Positions 16,129 through 25,416 of a stretch of DNA of 42,683 nt are shown piece by piece. Within the stretch, counting starts at the first letter, position 1; every line of letters begins with the position of its first letter. Position numbers and translations under genes: made by a program. The stretch comes from Clostridia bacterium. Lineage in GTDB: Bacteria; Bacillota; Clostridia; Oscillospirales; CAG-272. The stretch covers positions 1 to 42,683 of the forward strand of contig CAAEBS010000130.1 of NCBI GenBank assembly GCA_900754175.1, given 5' to 3'. The notes under the pieces are model-generated. The model saw nothing but the letters and a program-made list of their open reading frames with translations, was not told the DNA's origin and did not search any database.

Positions 16129-16129
16129 T

Positions 16130-17818
16130 TCAGCTTTCCTTTCTTTTCGGCGGCGGTTCGGAAAATGCCGCCGTTTCTTTGGTCTTTGTTTTCTCCTCCC
16201 TCAGAAATCCGAGACGCCGGACGCCGGGGATGAGCAACAGATCTTCTTTTGTCACGCTCCGGGTCAGGAGCGCAAAGAACAGATATGCCGGTACCGCTAT
16301 CACAAAGGCGACCGGAAACGCCAGCGCCGGATGCCGGAAAAGCAACAGAAAATATACGGCGTAGGAGATCCCGAGCGAGCAGACCGAGGCGGCAAAGGGG
16401 CGGAAAAAGATCCGCAGAGCCTCGCCTGCGTGCGGCACCAGGCGGTACAGAAAAATCATATTCATCAGAATTACGGTAAGGTTGCACAGAAACGTGCTGA
16501 CCGGTGCGCCGTAAACACCTACGTCCGGATTTCCGATCAGAATCCATGCGCTCAGCGCCTTGACCGCCGCTCCGACCGCCATGGAAAGAATGGGCAGACC
16601 GGTCCTGCGGTACGCCTGCAACACAGCGTTGGTCGTGGTAATCAGGCAGGAAAAGAGCACCGACGGTCCGAGCACCGACAAAAGCGGTGCGGCAACCGCC
16701 ACTGCCTGCGACTGTCCCGCAAAAAGCAGGGACAGAATGGGAGTGGCATACAGAGCAATCCCGAACGAAGCGGGCATTGCCAGAAGAACGGTCAGGCGAA
16801 GAGAATCGCTGACCACCTGTGTCTGCGCACGATGGTTCCCGCCCTCCACGGCGGCGGAGAGCCGGGGCAACAGCGAAAGCGAGACCGGCGTGACCAGTGC
16901 CGGAATCAGGCTGAACACAGGCAGGGCAAGCGTGGTATAGGCGCCGTAAATCTCGTTGGCACGAGCCACGCTCACGCCGATCCCCTCCAGGCGGCGCAGG
17001 ATCAGCGCCATATCCAGAAGCCGTGTCACACTGAGAACGGCAGAGCTTACGGTGATGGGAAAGGCAATTTTTATCAGGGTTCCGAACGCCCGGTAGCCCT
17101 TTTGCTCCTCAAAGCTCCCCTCCCTGCCCGCCCGGCGCTTCTCACGCAGACGGCAGAACAGCAGATACCCGGCGGAAAGCGCCGTTCCAAGCGTAAGTCC
17201 TGCCACGGCAAATGCCGCCACGATCGGGATCTCATATCCTTTTTTCAGAGCATACGAGGCAAACCATATTCCGAAGGCAAGCTTTCCGACCGCCTCCAGA
17301 AGCTGGGACAGCGCCGTGGGAAGCATTTTCCGGTACCCCTGAAAATATCCCCGCACCGCCCCTGAAAAGCAGACGAATACCAGTGCGGGCGCTATGGCAA
17401 GGATACACGCCTCCGCCAGCGGATTGCCGATGGCAAGCGCCAGGCGGTACGCAAAGCAGGACAGAACCAGCGCTCCCACACAGCCGAACGCCATAAAGAT
17501 GCCCAGCGCACAGCGGTAGATCCGGTTTACGCAGTATCCGGCAGACACTCCGCCCTTTTCCTCCTCGGCGGCAATCAACAGCGAGAGCGCCACCGGCAGT
17601 CCCGCCGTGGAGATCACGCACAGAAGCGCATAGATCTCATACGCCGAATTGAAATAGCCCATGCCCTCCGCACCGAGGTACGAAAGCATCGGAATCTTGT
17701 AAGCCAGACCGATCAGCTTGACGAGGATCGTCGAAACCGAAAGGACGAAAACGCCCGACAAAAAGCCGCCCCGCTCCCGTCCGGCGACCGATTCCCTCTT
17801 TTTTTCCGTATGCTTCAT
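16130..17818 (-). CDS. SpoVB/YabM-like polysaccharide flippase (MOP superfamily)
   Basis: A 562-residue integral membrane protein with about 14 hydrophobic helices spread over its length. N-terminal FLSGVFVLSVSTILVKLIGLAYKIPMLSYLGAEGMGYFNSAYEIYALLCVISTAGLPVALS matches the stage V sporulation protein B / YabM family of lipid-linked oligosaccharide flippases (MurJ-like fold). SpoVB is needed for spore cortex in B. subtilis. A sigma-E-like promoter lies just upstream (17860-17888), which supports a sporulation role rather than a vegetative YabM role. It ends one base before mazG. Substrate is inferred only. Confidence 0.85.
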   Translation of the reverse strand: MKHTEKKRESVAGRERGGFLSGVFVLSVSTILVKLIGLAYKIPMLSYLGAEGMGYFNSAYEIYALLCVISTAGLPVALSLLIAAEEEKGGVSAGYCVNRIYRCALGIFMAFGCVGALVLSCFAYRLALAIGNPLAEACILAIAPALVFVCFSGAVRGYFQGYRKMLPTALSQLLEAVGKLAFGIWFASYALKKGYEIPIVAAFAVAGLTLGTALSAGYLLFCRLREKRRAGREGSFEEQKGYRAFGTLIKIAFPITVSSAVLSVTRLLDMALILRRLEGIGVSVARANEIYGAYTTLALPVFSLIPALVTPVSLSLLPRLSAAVEGGNHRAQTQVVSDSLRLTVLLAMPASFGIALYATPILSLLFAGQSQAVAVAAPLLSVLGPSVLFSCLITTTNAVLQAYRRTGLPILSMAVGAAVKALSAWILIGNPDVGVYGAPVSTFLCNLTVILMNMIFLYRLVPHAGEALRIFFRPFAASVCSLGISYAVYFLLLFRHPALAFPVAFVIAVPAYLFFALLTRSVTKEDLLLIPGVRRLGFLREEKTKTKETAAFSEPPPKRKES

Positions 17819-17859
17819 GCTTTACCCGCTCTTTCCCATACCGTATATTCCTTGGTTTT

Positions 17860-17888
17860 ATTGTATGAGAAAAGAACAAGCCGTATTC
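17860..17888 (-). promoter_or_regulatory. Sigma-E-like promoter of the SpoVB-like gene
   Basis: Minus strand: -10 CATACAAT (17860-17867) is identical to the sigma-E consensus; a 14-base spacer precedes it; the -35 GAATACG (17882-17888) matches kmATATT at five of seven positions. Expected start is about 35 bases before the ATG at 17818. Confidence 0.65.
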
Positions 17889-17919
17889 CCAAAGCATACA
17901 GATTATGTAGCGTGCCGGC

Positions 17920-18813
17920 TCAGACGAATTCCCGGTAAAGCGAATCCTCACCGATAAGCGAGGCAGAAATGGGCTGTGCGCTTCTGATCTGCTCCAGAAT
18001 GGCGCCCGCCTGTTCCAGATAGGCGCTGTCGTCCGGAAGCTCCGCCAGAATCCGCTCCAGATACGGTTTCAGCACCCCGATCTCATAGGGCATGGCGGAA
18101 TCAATATGCAGAGCGCAGTCGTCCGAATACGGAAAAATATTCTTTTCCTCGTTTTCCCGCACGCTCTGCCACATTTTCAGAGTGGTCTGCGCCGAGGTTC
18201 CCCGGAAATTGAAATCCCGCACCAGGCGGCGCAAAAGCCGAAGCTCGTTTGGCAGATAGACCTGCCCGCCCACCGTCACCGGCGTTTCCGGGGCGATGAA
18301 CACGCCGAAGGAACCGTACTGCCCGAACAGCGCCGAAACGCCGGGATACAGCACCTGGATCCCCTCTATGATAAAAACGTCCTCCTCACTGATCTGAAAC
18401 ACCCTGCCCGGCACCCGTTTCCCGACGCAGAAATCAAAGGCGGGGCTGTGGACGGTGTCCGAGGTAAAAATCTCCCTCACAAACACCTCCAGTGCCTGCA
18501 GGTCTATGGTGTCCTCGGAGTCGTAATCCACTTCTTTCAGTCCCTTTTGCCGGGACAGCTCCTCCAGATACACCTTGTCGTGATAAAAATCGTCGATCGA
18601 CACGATATGTGCCTGTCGTCCTCTGGCGTTCAGCTCCCGGACGATCATTTTCGCCGCCGTGGTCTTTCCCGAACAGGTGGGACCGGTCAGGCGGCAAAGA
18701 CGCACACCGGATGCCAGAAGCTCCTCCGAGATCCGGCAAAGCCTCCCCTGAAAGTCGGCTTCGCAGGCGTCTATCCATTCCTTTTTTTGCTGTACGGTAT
18801 ACAGCTCCGACAT
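17920..18813 (-). CDS. Uridine kinase-like nucleoside kinase
   Basis: A 297-residue P-loop kinase of the uridine kinase/phosphoribulokinase group. The Walker A motif is GPTCSGKTTAAK (about 44-55), followed by IVSIDDFYHDK with the catalytic/Mg-binding DDFY of uridine kinases, YDSEDTIDLQALE, and VFIIEGIQVL as the Walker B-like strand. C-terminal RRLVRDFNFRGTSAQTTLKMW is the lid region typical of this family (usual form R-R-x-x-RD). It probably phosphorylates uridine/cytidine in salvage. Many Clostridia carry a longer version with an N-terminal TGS-like region; this one lacks it. Start ATG 18813 has CGGAGGTGA upstream. Precise substrate is uncertain. Confidence 0.85.
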   Translation of the reverse strand: MSELYTVQQKKEWIDACEADFQGRLCRISEELLASGVRLCRLTGPTCSGKTTAAKMIVRELNARGRQAHIVSIDDFYHDKVYLEELSRQKGLKEVDYDSEDTIDLQALEVFVREIFTSDTVHSPAFDFCVGKRVPGRVFQISEEDVFIIEGIQVLYPGVSALFGQYGSFGVFIAPETPVTVGGQVYLPNELRLLRRLVRDFNFRGTSAQTTLKMWQSVRENEEKNIFPYSDDCALHIDSAMPYEIGVLKPYLERILAELPDDSAYLEQAGAILEQIRSAQPISASLIGEDSLYREFV

Positions 18814-18860
18814 AAAATCACCTCCGAATCAGAAAAAATCCCGAGAGGTCAAATCCATGC

Positions 18861-18889
18861 CTGATGACAGTCATCAGACCGAGGTCGGT
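18861..18889 (-). other. Tandem stem-loops between hemZ and the kinase gene
   Basis: CTGATGA-3-TCATCAG (18861-18877) and ACCG-4-CGGT (18878-18889) stand side by side just after the hemZ stop; a run of six T occurs about 30 bases further on the minus strand. They could be a processing site or a weak terminator. Confidence 0.35.
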
Positions 18890-18893
18890 TATT

Positions 18894-20393
18894 TCACATC
18901 TCCAGCAGTCCGTGCTCGGTATAAAACCGGACCGCCGCCTCGGACATAGCGGCGCTTCTGTCCTCATTCAGATATTCATACGGATATTTCTGATGAAACA
19001 GACGCTCAATATTCTTCTTTTCCGGAAAAGCGCCGGTGCGGTCCACAAACTTGGTCACCGCTCCCGCTCCCGCCGAGAAAATGGAGTGAATCTCCTCCAT
19101 CATGTAAATATTGTAAAGCCCCTCGTGCCCTTCCATGGAAAAGCCCACGTTTTCATAGTTTCCCACGGTATTTTTCTGTCTATACATATAATATGGGAGA
19201 TATCCCGCCTGCTGTGCCTTGATCTGCGAATAATCCACGCATTTTCCCGCATCGCCGCCCTTGGCGGAATATACACGGGAATTGCGGCGCAGGATCTCCG
19301 CCGATTTTTTGACACAGAAGGTATGTACCGTAATGTTTTCGGGCGCCAGTTGAAGCACCTTATCCATCGTGATCGAGAACTGGCGGAAATTGTCCCCCGG
19401 AAGCCCGGCGATCAGATCCACGTTGACCGTCCGGAATTTTGCCCAGCGGGCAATCTCGTAAGCGGCGTAAAAGTCCTCTGCCGTGTGCTTTCTGCCGATC
19501 CGGTCAAGCACCTCGTTGAAAAGGGTCTGTGGGTTGACGCTGATGCGTGTCACGCCGTATTCCCTGGCGATCGCAAGCTTTTCCGCCGTAATGGTGTCCG
19601 GTCTTCCCGCCTCCAGGGTGAATTCATCCACGGCGGAAAGGTCGGTAAGCGAGGCGATATGCGCCAGAAGATCTCCCAGCTGCGTCTCGCTCAGGATCGT
19701 GGGGGTCCCGCCTCCGATATAGACGGTGCGCACCCGGAGTCCCAGCCGGTCAATCAGGGCAAAATTCGCACGGATATCCTCTTTCAGCCGCTCCAGATAC
19801 TGCGGGATCAGGTCCAGCAGACGCTTTGAGGTATAGGAGACGAAGGAGCAATAGGAACAGCGGCTGGGGCAGAACGGTATGGAAATATACACACTGCAAT
19901 CCCTGGGCGCCGGTACGCCGACAATCCGCCTTTCATTGAGGGCAATGTCGGTGGCAAGCGCCGCCTTTTTCGGAATCACCAGATAGTCCGAGGTCAGAAG
20001 CTTCTTGACCCGGGTCTTGCTCATGCCGGCGTCCAGCATTTCCGAGGCGACCTTGGAGGGTCTTACGCCGATCAGCATTCCCCACGCCGGGCGGTAGCCC
20101 ATCAGCTCGCTTGCGGCGCTGATCACGGCACCGCCGATCGCCAGCTTCAGCGTGCGCTCCCCGGTCCGGTCCGGGTGAAATTCCGCAAAATATTCCGCCG
20201 ATTTCTCAGCGCCGTCGGCAACCACCCTTGCAAAGGCACGGATGCCGTCCGCTTCCTCGGTCGTTTTCACGTAAAGCTGCGGCTGGTCCTCCTCTCCCTC
20301 CTCCTGCTCGCCGAAATGCTCGCCGGGGAAAAAGATCATGCCAAGGGTCTGCACGTAGTATTTGTTGATAGGGGAATCCAATACGATTTTCAT
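18894..20393 (-). CDS. hemZ: Radical SAM coproporphyrinogen III oxidase-like protein HemZ
   Basis: A 499-residue member of the HemN/HemZ group. The radical-SAM cluster motif is IPFCPSRCSYCSF with C175, C179 and C182, followed by VYIGGGTPTIL and a GLPGD region. The extra N-terminal part (about 1-165) with IGVRPSKVASEML is typical of HemZ rather than HemN. HemZ/HemN proteins convert coproporphyrinogen III to protoporphyrinogen IX without oxygen; some relatives are heme chaperones (HemW), but the long N-terminal domain argues for HemZ. No other heme gene is in the window. It follows dtd by 29 bases (ATG 20393, AACGGAGGTTC), in the classical clostridial rel-dtd-hemZ order. Confidence 0.9.
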   Translation of the reverse strand: MKIVLDSPINKYYVQTLGMIFFPGEHFGEQEEGEEDQPQLYVKTTEEADGIRAFARVVADGAEKSAEYFAEFHPDRTGERTLKLAIGGAVISAASELMGYRPAWGMLIGVRPSKVASEMLDAGMSKTRVKKLLTSDYLVIPKKAALATDIALNERRIVGVPAPRDCSVYISIPFCPSRCSYCSFVSYTSKRLLDLIPQYLERLKEDIRANFALIDRLGLRVRTVYIGGGTPTILSETQLGDLLAHIASLTDLSAVDEFTLEAGRPDTITAEKLAIAREYGVTRISVNPQTLFNEVLDRIGRKHTAEDFYAAYEIARWAKFRTVNVDLIAGLPGDNFRQFSITMDKVLQLAPENITVHTFCVKKSAEILRRNSRVYSAKGGDAGKCVDYSQIKAQQAGYLPYYMYRQKNTVGNYENVGFSMEGHEGLYNIYMMEEIHSIFSAGAGAVTKFVDRTGAFPEKKNIERLFHQKYPYEYLNEDRSAAMSEAAVRFYTEHGLLEM

Positions 20394-20422
20394 CGGGAAC
20401 CTCCGTTACAGAAAATTCAGTG

Positions 20423-20896
20423 TCAGGTATGCGCTTCGCCTGTGCGCTTCAGAAGAACCTTGCTGTCCATTACAATGGTCACCGGACCGTCGTCCGTCAG
20501 GGAAAGCTCCATATGCGCTCCGAAAACGCCGCACTCCACCTGCCCCGTCATATCACGGCACCGGTCGGCAAAATATCGGTACAGCCGCTCCGCCTCCCCG
20601 GCAGGTGCGGCGGCGGTAAAGTCCGGTCGCTTTCCCTTCCGGTAAGCGGCAAGCAGTGTGAAATTGGAAATCACCAGCATCCCGCCGCCGATATCCTGCA
20701 GGGAAAGATTCATTTTTCCCTGCCCATCGGTAAAAATCCGCAGAGCCACGATCTTCTGCACCAGGGCGTCGGCGTCCTCTTCGGTATCGCCCGCCGCAAC
20801 GCCCAGCAGAACGCACAGCCCGGCGCCGCAACGCCCGACCGTCCTGCCGTCCACGTCAACCGACGCTTTTTTCACTCTCTGAAGAACTGCGATCAT
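20423..20896 (-). CDS. dtd: D-aminoacyl-tRNA deacylase
   Basis: A 157-residue DTD that frees tRNA wrongly charged with a D-amino acid (and Gly-tRNA-Ala). Visible motifs: MIAVLQRVKKASVDVDG, KMNLSLQDIGGGMLVISNFTLLAAYRKGKRPDFTAAAP and DDGPVTIVMDSK. The usual S-Q-x-T-x motif reads SNFTL (Gln to Asn), a conservative change; the cross-subunit GP motif is present in DGPVT. ATG 20896 has CGGAGGCAG upstream. It follows rel by 21 bases, the normal arrangement in Firmicutes. Confidence 0.94.
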   Translation of the reverse strand: MIAVLQRVKKASVDVDGRTVGRCGAGLCVLLGVAAGDTEEDADALVQKIVALRIFTDGQGKMNLSLQDIGGGMLVISNFTLLAAYRKGKRPDFTAAAPAGEAERLYRYFADRCRDMTGQVECGVFGAHMELSLTDDGPVTIVMDSKVLLKRTGEAHT

Positions 20897-20917
20897 GCTC
20901 TGCCTCCGTTAAAAAAA

Positions 20918-23140
20918 TCACGAAAATCCACGGGATACGTCCAGCACCCCGTCTATACTCTTGAGCCGGGAAACGATAGAACGGTAATGGTCCACGTTCT
21001 TGCAACTGATCTTCAGGTTGATGATCGAGGTGTCGCCCGAGGATTTCACCGTATTGATCTGGAGCAGATACACCCGCATATCGGAAAGCGCCACCGAGAT
21101 ATCCGCCACAATTCCCATGCGGTCGGTGACGTACACACGGATCTGCGCCTCGTACATTCCGCCGGAGCCATTGTCCGACGTGCCCTCCCAGTGGGCTTCC
21201 ACCCACCGGTCCTTGTATTCTTCCTTGTCCCGGTTTGCCGTGACGTTCGGGCAGTCTATCTTATGGATGGAAATTCCGTAGCCCTTGGTCACAAAGCCGA
21301 TGACCTCGTCGCCCGGCAACGGGTTACAGCACCGTGCAAATTTCACCTGACAGCCGTGCTCGCCGTCCACCACGATGCCGCCGTTGGTCTTGAGATTCTT
21401 CGGCGTAGTGACCGTTTTGATCTGCTCCGCCGTGACCGGTGCGGGCGTTGCCTCCTTCTCCTGGAGCGCCATGGTTTTGGCAAACTCATCGTGCAGCTTA
21501 CCGGAAAGTTTGGAGAGCGAAATTCCGCCGTAGCCGAGGGTGTTGTACACGTCGTCCGCACTCATAAAGCCGAGGCGCTGACCCACGGTCGCCACGATCT
21601 CGTTGCGCATCTGTTCGGTAAAAGAACGAGTAAAGCGCCGGAACTCCCCGTCCACGATCGCTTTTCCGGCAACAATGTTGTCGGCACGCTTTTCTTTTTT
21701 GAACCATGCCCGGATCTTCGCCTTAGCCTCACTGGTCTTTACGATATTCAGCCAGTCCCTGCTGGGTCCACGGGAGGTGGGAGAGGTCAGGATCTCCACG
21801 ATCTGACCGTTTTCGGGCACCCGGTCGATCGGCACGATCATGCCGTTTATTTTGGCGCCGATCATTGAGTTTCCGACGCCGGAGTGAATGGCATAGGCAA
21901 AGTCGATCACCGTCGAACCCTGCGGCAGAGCAATCACGTCACCCTTCGGGGTAAACACAAAGGTCTCGTCGTGGAAAATGTCGGTCTTCAGGGCGTTGAG
22001 AAATTCATCCGGGTCCTTTGCCGCACTTTCGGTCTCCACCAGCCGGGAAATCCACTCCAGCTTTTTGTCCATGTCCACGGTGGCTTTTTCGCCGCTCTTG
22101 TACTTCCAGTGCGCCGCAATACCGTATTCTGCCACCTGGTTCATTTCCCACGTCCGGATCTGCACCTCAAACGGGATCCCGTCCCGCCCGATGACCGTTG
22201 TGTGGAGCGAGCGGTACATATTCGGCTTCGGTGTGGAAATATAGTCCTTGAATCTGCCGGGAACCGACTTGAACATTTCGTGGATCAGACCGAGCGCCGT
22301 ATAGCACTCAAGCTCGGTGTCCACGATGATACGCAGGGCGTAGAAATCGTAGATCTCGTCAAAGCTCTTGTTCTGATTATACATCTTGCGGTAGATACTG
22401 TATACCGTTTTGATGCGCCCTTTCAGGGTGAAATGGATATGATTTTCGGTCAGCTTCTTTTCCACAGCCGTCCGGATATTTTCAATGAACTCCGCCGTTT
22501 CCCCGTACTTTTCCTCGATATATCCCTGAATTTCGGAATATCCGATCGGGTCCAGATAAGAAATACAGAGGTTTTCCAGCTCCTGCTTGATTTTCTGGAT
22601 ACCGAGACGGTGCGCAAGCGGAGCGTAGACATACATGGTCTCCAGTGCGGTGGAGCGCCGCTTGGGGTCGGGCTTTGCGTCCAGCGTCCGCATATTGTGC
22701 AGGCGGTCGCAAAGCTTGATGAAGATAACCCGCACGTCCTTGGACATGGCAAGCAACATTTTGCGCAGATTTTCGATGTGCGCCTCTTCCTTGTCCTCAA
22801 TATAAAGGGGAACCAGCTTGGTAAGACCGTCCACAAGCATTGCCACTTCCTCGCCGAAAAGCTTTTCGATCTCGGCAAGATTGGTCTTTTCCGGGCAGTC
22901 CTCCACCGTATCGTGGAGAAGCGCCGCACAGATGGAGTTGGTGTCAAGTCCCAGGCTTGCCACGATCTCCGCCACCGCAACCGGGTGGCAGATGTACGGC
23001 TCGCCGCTCTGGCGGAACTGCCCGTCGTGCATTCTTTCCGCATAGGCACCCGCCTGCTTTATTTTTGCAATATCATAATTTTTTCCGCTTGCTTCCAACG
23101 TGGCGATCAGATCGGCAAGATAATCGGGTCCTTTGCTCAT
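20918..23140 (-). CDS. rel: Bifunctional (p)ppGpp synthetase/hydrolase Rel
   Basis: A 740-residue long RSH protein that makes (p)ppGpp from ATP and GTP/GDP on starved ribosomes and also hydrolyses it. Domains in order: HD hydrolase (about 30-180, with ALLHDTVEDC and CDRLHNMRTLD), synthetase (about 230-370, with GRIKTVYSIYRKM, YDFYALRIIVDT, RFKDYISTPKPNMYRSLHT and EVQIRTWEMNQVAEYGIAAHWKYK), TGS (about 385-450, VFTPKGDVIALPQGSTVIDFAYAIHS), a helical part, a conserved-cysteine region (VKFARCCNPLPGDEVIGFVTKGYGISIH) and a C-terminal ACT domain. The RFKD motif is that of bifunctional enzymes. The HD residues look intact, so both activities are expected. ATG 23140, GAAAGGATACGC upstream. Confidence 0.96.
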   Translation of the reverse strand: MSKGPDYLADLIATLEASGKNYDIAKIKQAGAYAERMHDGQFRQSGEPYICHPVAVAEIVASLGLDTNSICAALLHDTVEDCPEKTNLAEIEKLFGEEVAMLVDGLTKLVPLYIEDKEEAHIENLRKMLLAMSKDVRVIFIKLCDRLHNMRTLDAKPDPKRRSTALETMYVYAPLAHRLGIQKIKQELENLCISYLDPIGYSEIQGYIEEKYGETAEFIENIRTAVEKKLTENHIHFTLKGRIKTVYSIYRKMYNQNKSFDEIYDFYALRIIVDTELECYTALGLIHEMFKSVPGRFKDYISTPKPNMYRSLHTTVIGRDGIPFEVQIRTWEMNQVAEYGIAAHWKYKSGEKATVDMDKKLEWISRLVETESAAKDPDEFLNALKTDIFHDETFVFTPKGDVIALPQGSTVIDFAYAIHSGVGNSMIGAKINGMIVPIDRVPENGQIVEILTSPTSRGPSRDWLNIVKTSEAKAKIRAWFKKEKRADNIVAGKAIVDGEFRRFTRSFTEQMRNEIVATVGQRLGFMSADDVYNTLGYGGISLSKLSGKLHDEFAKTMALQEKEATPAPVTAEQIKTVTTPKNLKTNGGIVVDGEHGCQVKFARCCNPLPGDEVIGFVTKGYGISIHKIDCPNVTANRDKEEYKDRWVEAHWEGTSDNGSGGMYEAQIRVYVTDRMGIVADISVALSDMRVYLLQINTVKSSGDTSIINLKISCKNVDHYRSIVSRLKSIDGVLDVSRGFS

Positions 23141-23158
23141 GCGTATCCTTTCCTTTCG

Positions 23159-25366
23159 TTATATCCCCTGATGGCAATGGGTATTGCACTGCCCTTTCAG
23201 TTTTTTCAGAATAGAGGATCTTTCAATGTTGGTCTTTGCCGCATTGAAAAAGATCCGGAATCTGTAAATATCCTCGTCTATTTCTTCAATCTCGCAGATC
23301 TTCAGCTCGTTGAGGATCCGCAGAATATACTTGCATTTCACATAATTCAGCACCGGAAGCTGGGGGAGATTGACAAGCTTCATGATTCCTTTCTGATCCA
23401 GCACGCTGGTACCTGCCCGGAATTCCCGCCGGAGCACGGTATAAACTCTCGCAAAATCGTCACGGCTCGGGACAAAGTCCTCGCCGTCGTCAAATTCCGC
23501 TCCCTGGCGGATCTCCTCATAGCGCTCTTTTTCGTGGGCAAGGCGGCTGACGAACCGATGCGACACCTGCGCATCCTTGACGATCATCTGCACGCTCTGC
23601 ACCCCACGGAAATCGTTGATCTCCACATTGAAGTACAGGTCTATGCTGTCGCCCGCCTCAAATCCGACCGCACCTTCTCCCACGCCGTAATACATTCCGG
23701 TCATGCAAAGCCCGTCGGATTCCAGCTGAAGCACGGTGTGATTGCCGTCACGGGTATGATACAGCCTGCGGACGGTCACGTTTCTCATGATAAAGGACGG
23801 CGTGGCGTTTCCGGTAGCGTTGCTGGTGCCGCACGGCTCCAGCAGGCGAAGCTCCTGCGCAAATTTCATGGTCAGCTCCCGCATGGAGATCTCGCAGTCG
23901 GCTTCCAGATGCACACGGAAGATCTCCTCCGACAGATGCTCTCTTGCGTATTCGTTGATCTTCCGGCGGAATTCCGGAAGATTTGCCCGCTTCACCGTCA
24001 GTCCCGCCGCCAGCTCGTGCCCGCCGTAGCGGAGCAGAAGCTCGTCGCACCAGGACAGCGCCTCCACCAGATTCATGCCCTTTATGCTCCTTCCGGAGCC
24101 TTTGCCGTCGTCCATCGGGTCCTCGTCCCCGTCCTCGACGCCGCAGAAAGACACCAGAATGGAGGGCAGACCGTACCGCTCGGTGATCCGGGAGGACACG
24201 ATCCCGATAATTCCCTGTTTCCAGTGATTGCTTGCCAGCACGATCACGTAATCGTTGTCCGACTCGGCGTTGTTTTCGATCATTTCATACGCTTCGGTCG
24301 CAATGCGGTTTTCCTCGCTCTGCCGGCGGCGGTTGATCTCGCACAACTCCTCTGCACAGGCTTTCGCCTTTTCCGGATCCTCCTCCAGCAAAAGCTTTAC
24401 GGCGATCAGCGCATCCGAGATTCTGCCCGCCGCATTGATGCGGGGCGCAATCCCGAAGCCGATGGTGCGGGAAGTAACCTTGCGCACGCCCGACGTGTCG
24501 CTCTTCTTGGCGGAAGCGTCCAGCAGTGCCGCCAGACCCGGTCGGCAACTCTTTTCCATGCGGGAGATTCCCATGCCGATAATCAGGCGGTTTTCGTCCA
24601 CAACCGGCATCACGTCAGCGATCGTTCCCACCGCCGCCAGATCGGAATATTCCCATATCACCCGGTGAAGCCCCTGCGAAAGCGGCATACCGTTTTCCCG
24701 GCAACGCTTCATTTCACAGGCGCAGATCACCTTGAAGATCACGCCGACGCCCGCCAGCTCCTTGAAAGGATAGGTGCAGTCCGGTCGGTGCGGGTTGACC
24801 ACCGCACAGGCGGCGGGCAGTTCGCTCCGGCATTCGTGGTGGTCGGTGACCACGAAATCCACGCCCAGCTCCCGGGCGTGCTCCACCTCGGCGTTGGCGG
24901 TGATGCCGGTATCCACCGTAATAATCAGCGTACAACCGGCTTTGGCAATCGCATCCACCCCGCTCATGGAGACGCCGTAGCCTTCTCCCTCCCGCTTCGG
25001 GATCTTGATGCCCGCCTCGGCGCCAAGCGAGCGGAGGTAGAGGTAAAGCATACTCACCGAGGTCACGCCGTCTACGTCATAGTCGCCGTATATGTAGATC
25101 TTTTCTCCGCGTTCCACCGCCGCCAGGATCCGCTCCACCGCCTTTTCCATATCGGCAAGCAGATACGGGTCGTGAAAGTCGGTCTCCTCATACCGCAGAA
25201 AGCGCTGTGCCTCCGCCGTCGTATGATAGCCACGGTTGTAAAGCAGAACGGCAAAGGTTTCGGAAATGTTCATCTCCTGCGCCATCCGTCGGACAGCGGC
25301 ATCCTGCTTTTCGTCCCCGAACCTGTATCGGGTATCCCATATTTTTTCATTTTTGCGTTTCTTCAT
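23159..25366 (-). CDS. recJ: Single-stranded-DNA-specific exonuclease RecJ
   Basis: A 735-residue DHH-family 5'-3' exonuclease for repair and recombination. Motifs: IYGDYDVDG (residues 92-100) and VVTDHHE (DHH at 175-177) coordinate the metals; HPH-like VNPHRPDCTYPFKELAGVGV follows; the DHHA1 domain has RYGGHELAAGL. An OB-fold region and a C-terminal extension complete the protein. The frame is open further upstream into the preceding oxidoreductase gene, but ATG 25366 with GGGGGA upstream and the usual KKRKNEKIWDTRY beginning is the likely start. In many Clostridia apt lies between recJ and rel; here they are only 18 bases apart and apt is missing. Confidence 0.95.
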   Translation of the reverse strand: MKKRKNEKIWDTRYRFGDEKQDAAVRRMAQEMNISETFAVLLYNRGYHTTAEAQRFLRYEETDFHDPYLLADMEKAVERILAAVERGEKIYIYGDYDVDGVTSVSMLYLYLRSLGAEAGIKIPKREGEGYGVSMSGVDAIAKAGCTLIITVDTGITANAEVEHARELGVDFVVTDHHECRSELPAACAVVNPHRPDCTYPFKELAGVGVIFKVICACEMKRCRENGMPLSQGLHRVIWEYSDLAAVGTIADVMPVVDENRLIIGMGISRMEKSCRPGLAALLDASAKKSDTSGVRKVTSRTIGFGIAPRINAAGRISDALIAVKLLLEEDPEKAKACAEELCEINRRRQSEENRIATEAYEMIENNAESDNDYVIVLASNHWKQGIIGIVSSRITERYGLPSILVSFCGVEDGDEDPMDDGKGSGRSIKGMNLVEALSWCDELLLRYGGHELAAGLTVKRANLPEFRRKINEYAREHLSEEIFRVHLEADCEISMRELTMKFAQELRLLEPCGTSNATGNATPSFIMRNVTVRRLYHTRDGNHTVLQLESDGLCMTGMYYGVGEGAVGFEAGDSIDLYFNVEINDFRGVQSVQMIVKDAQVSHRFVSRLAHEKERYEEIRQGAEFDDGEDFVPSRDDFARVYTVLRREFRAGTSVLDQKGIMKLVNLPQLPVLNYVKCKYILRILNELKICEIEEIDEDIYRFRIFFNAAKTNIERSSILKKLKGQCNTHCHQGI

Positions 25367-25416
25367 GAAAATCCCCCGATCCGGTTCCGGTTTTTCCAAT
25401 ACTCTTTTTCCGCAAT

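Noticed and set aside
18846..18893. Firm Rho-independent terminator after hemZ
   Set aside because: The stem-loops there are not directly followed by T; the T-run comes about 30 bases later, so I list them only as stem-loops.
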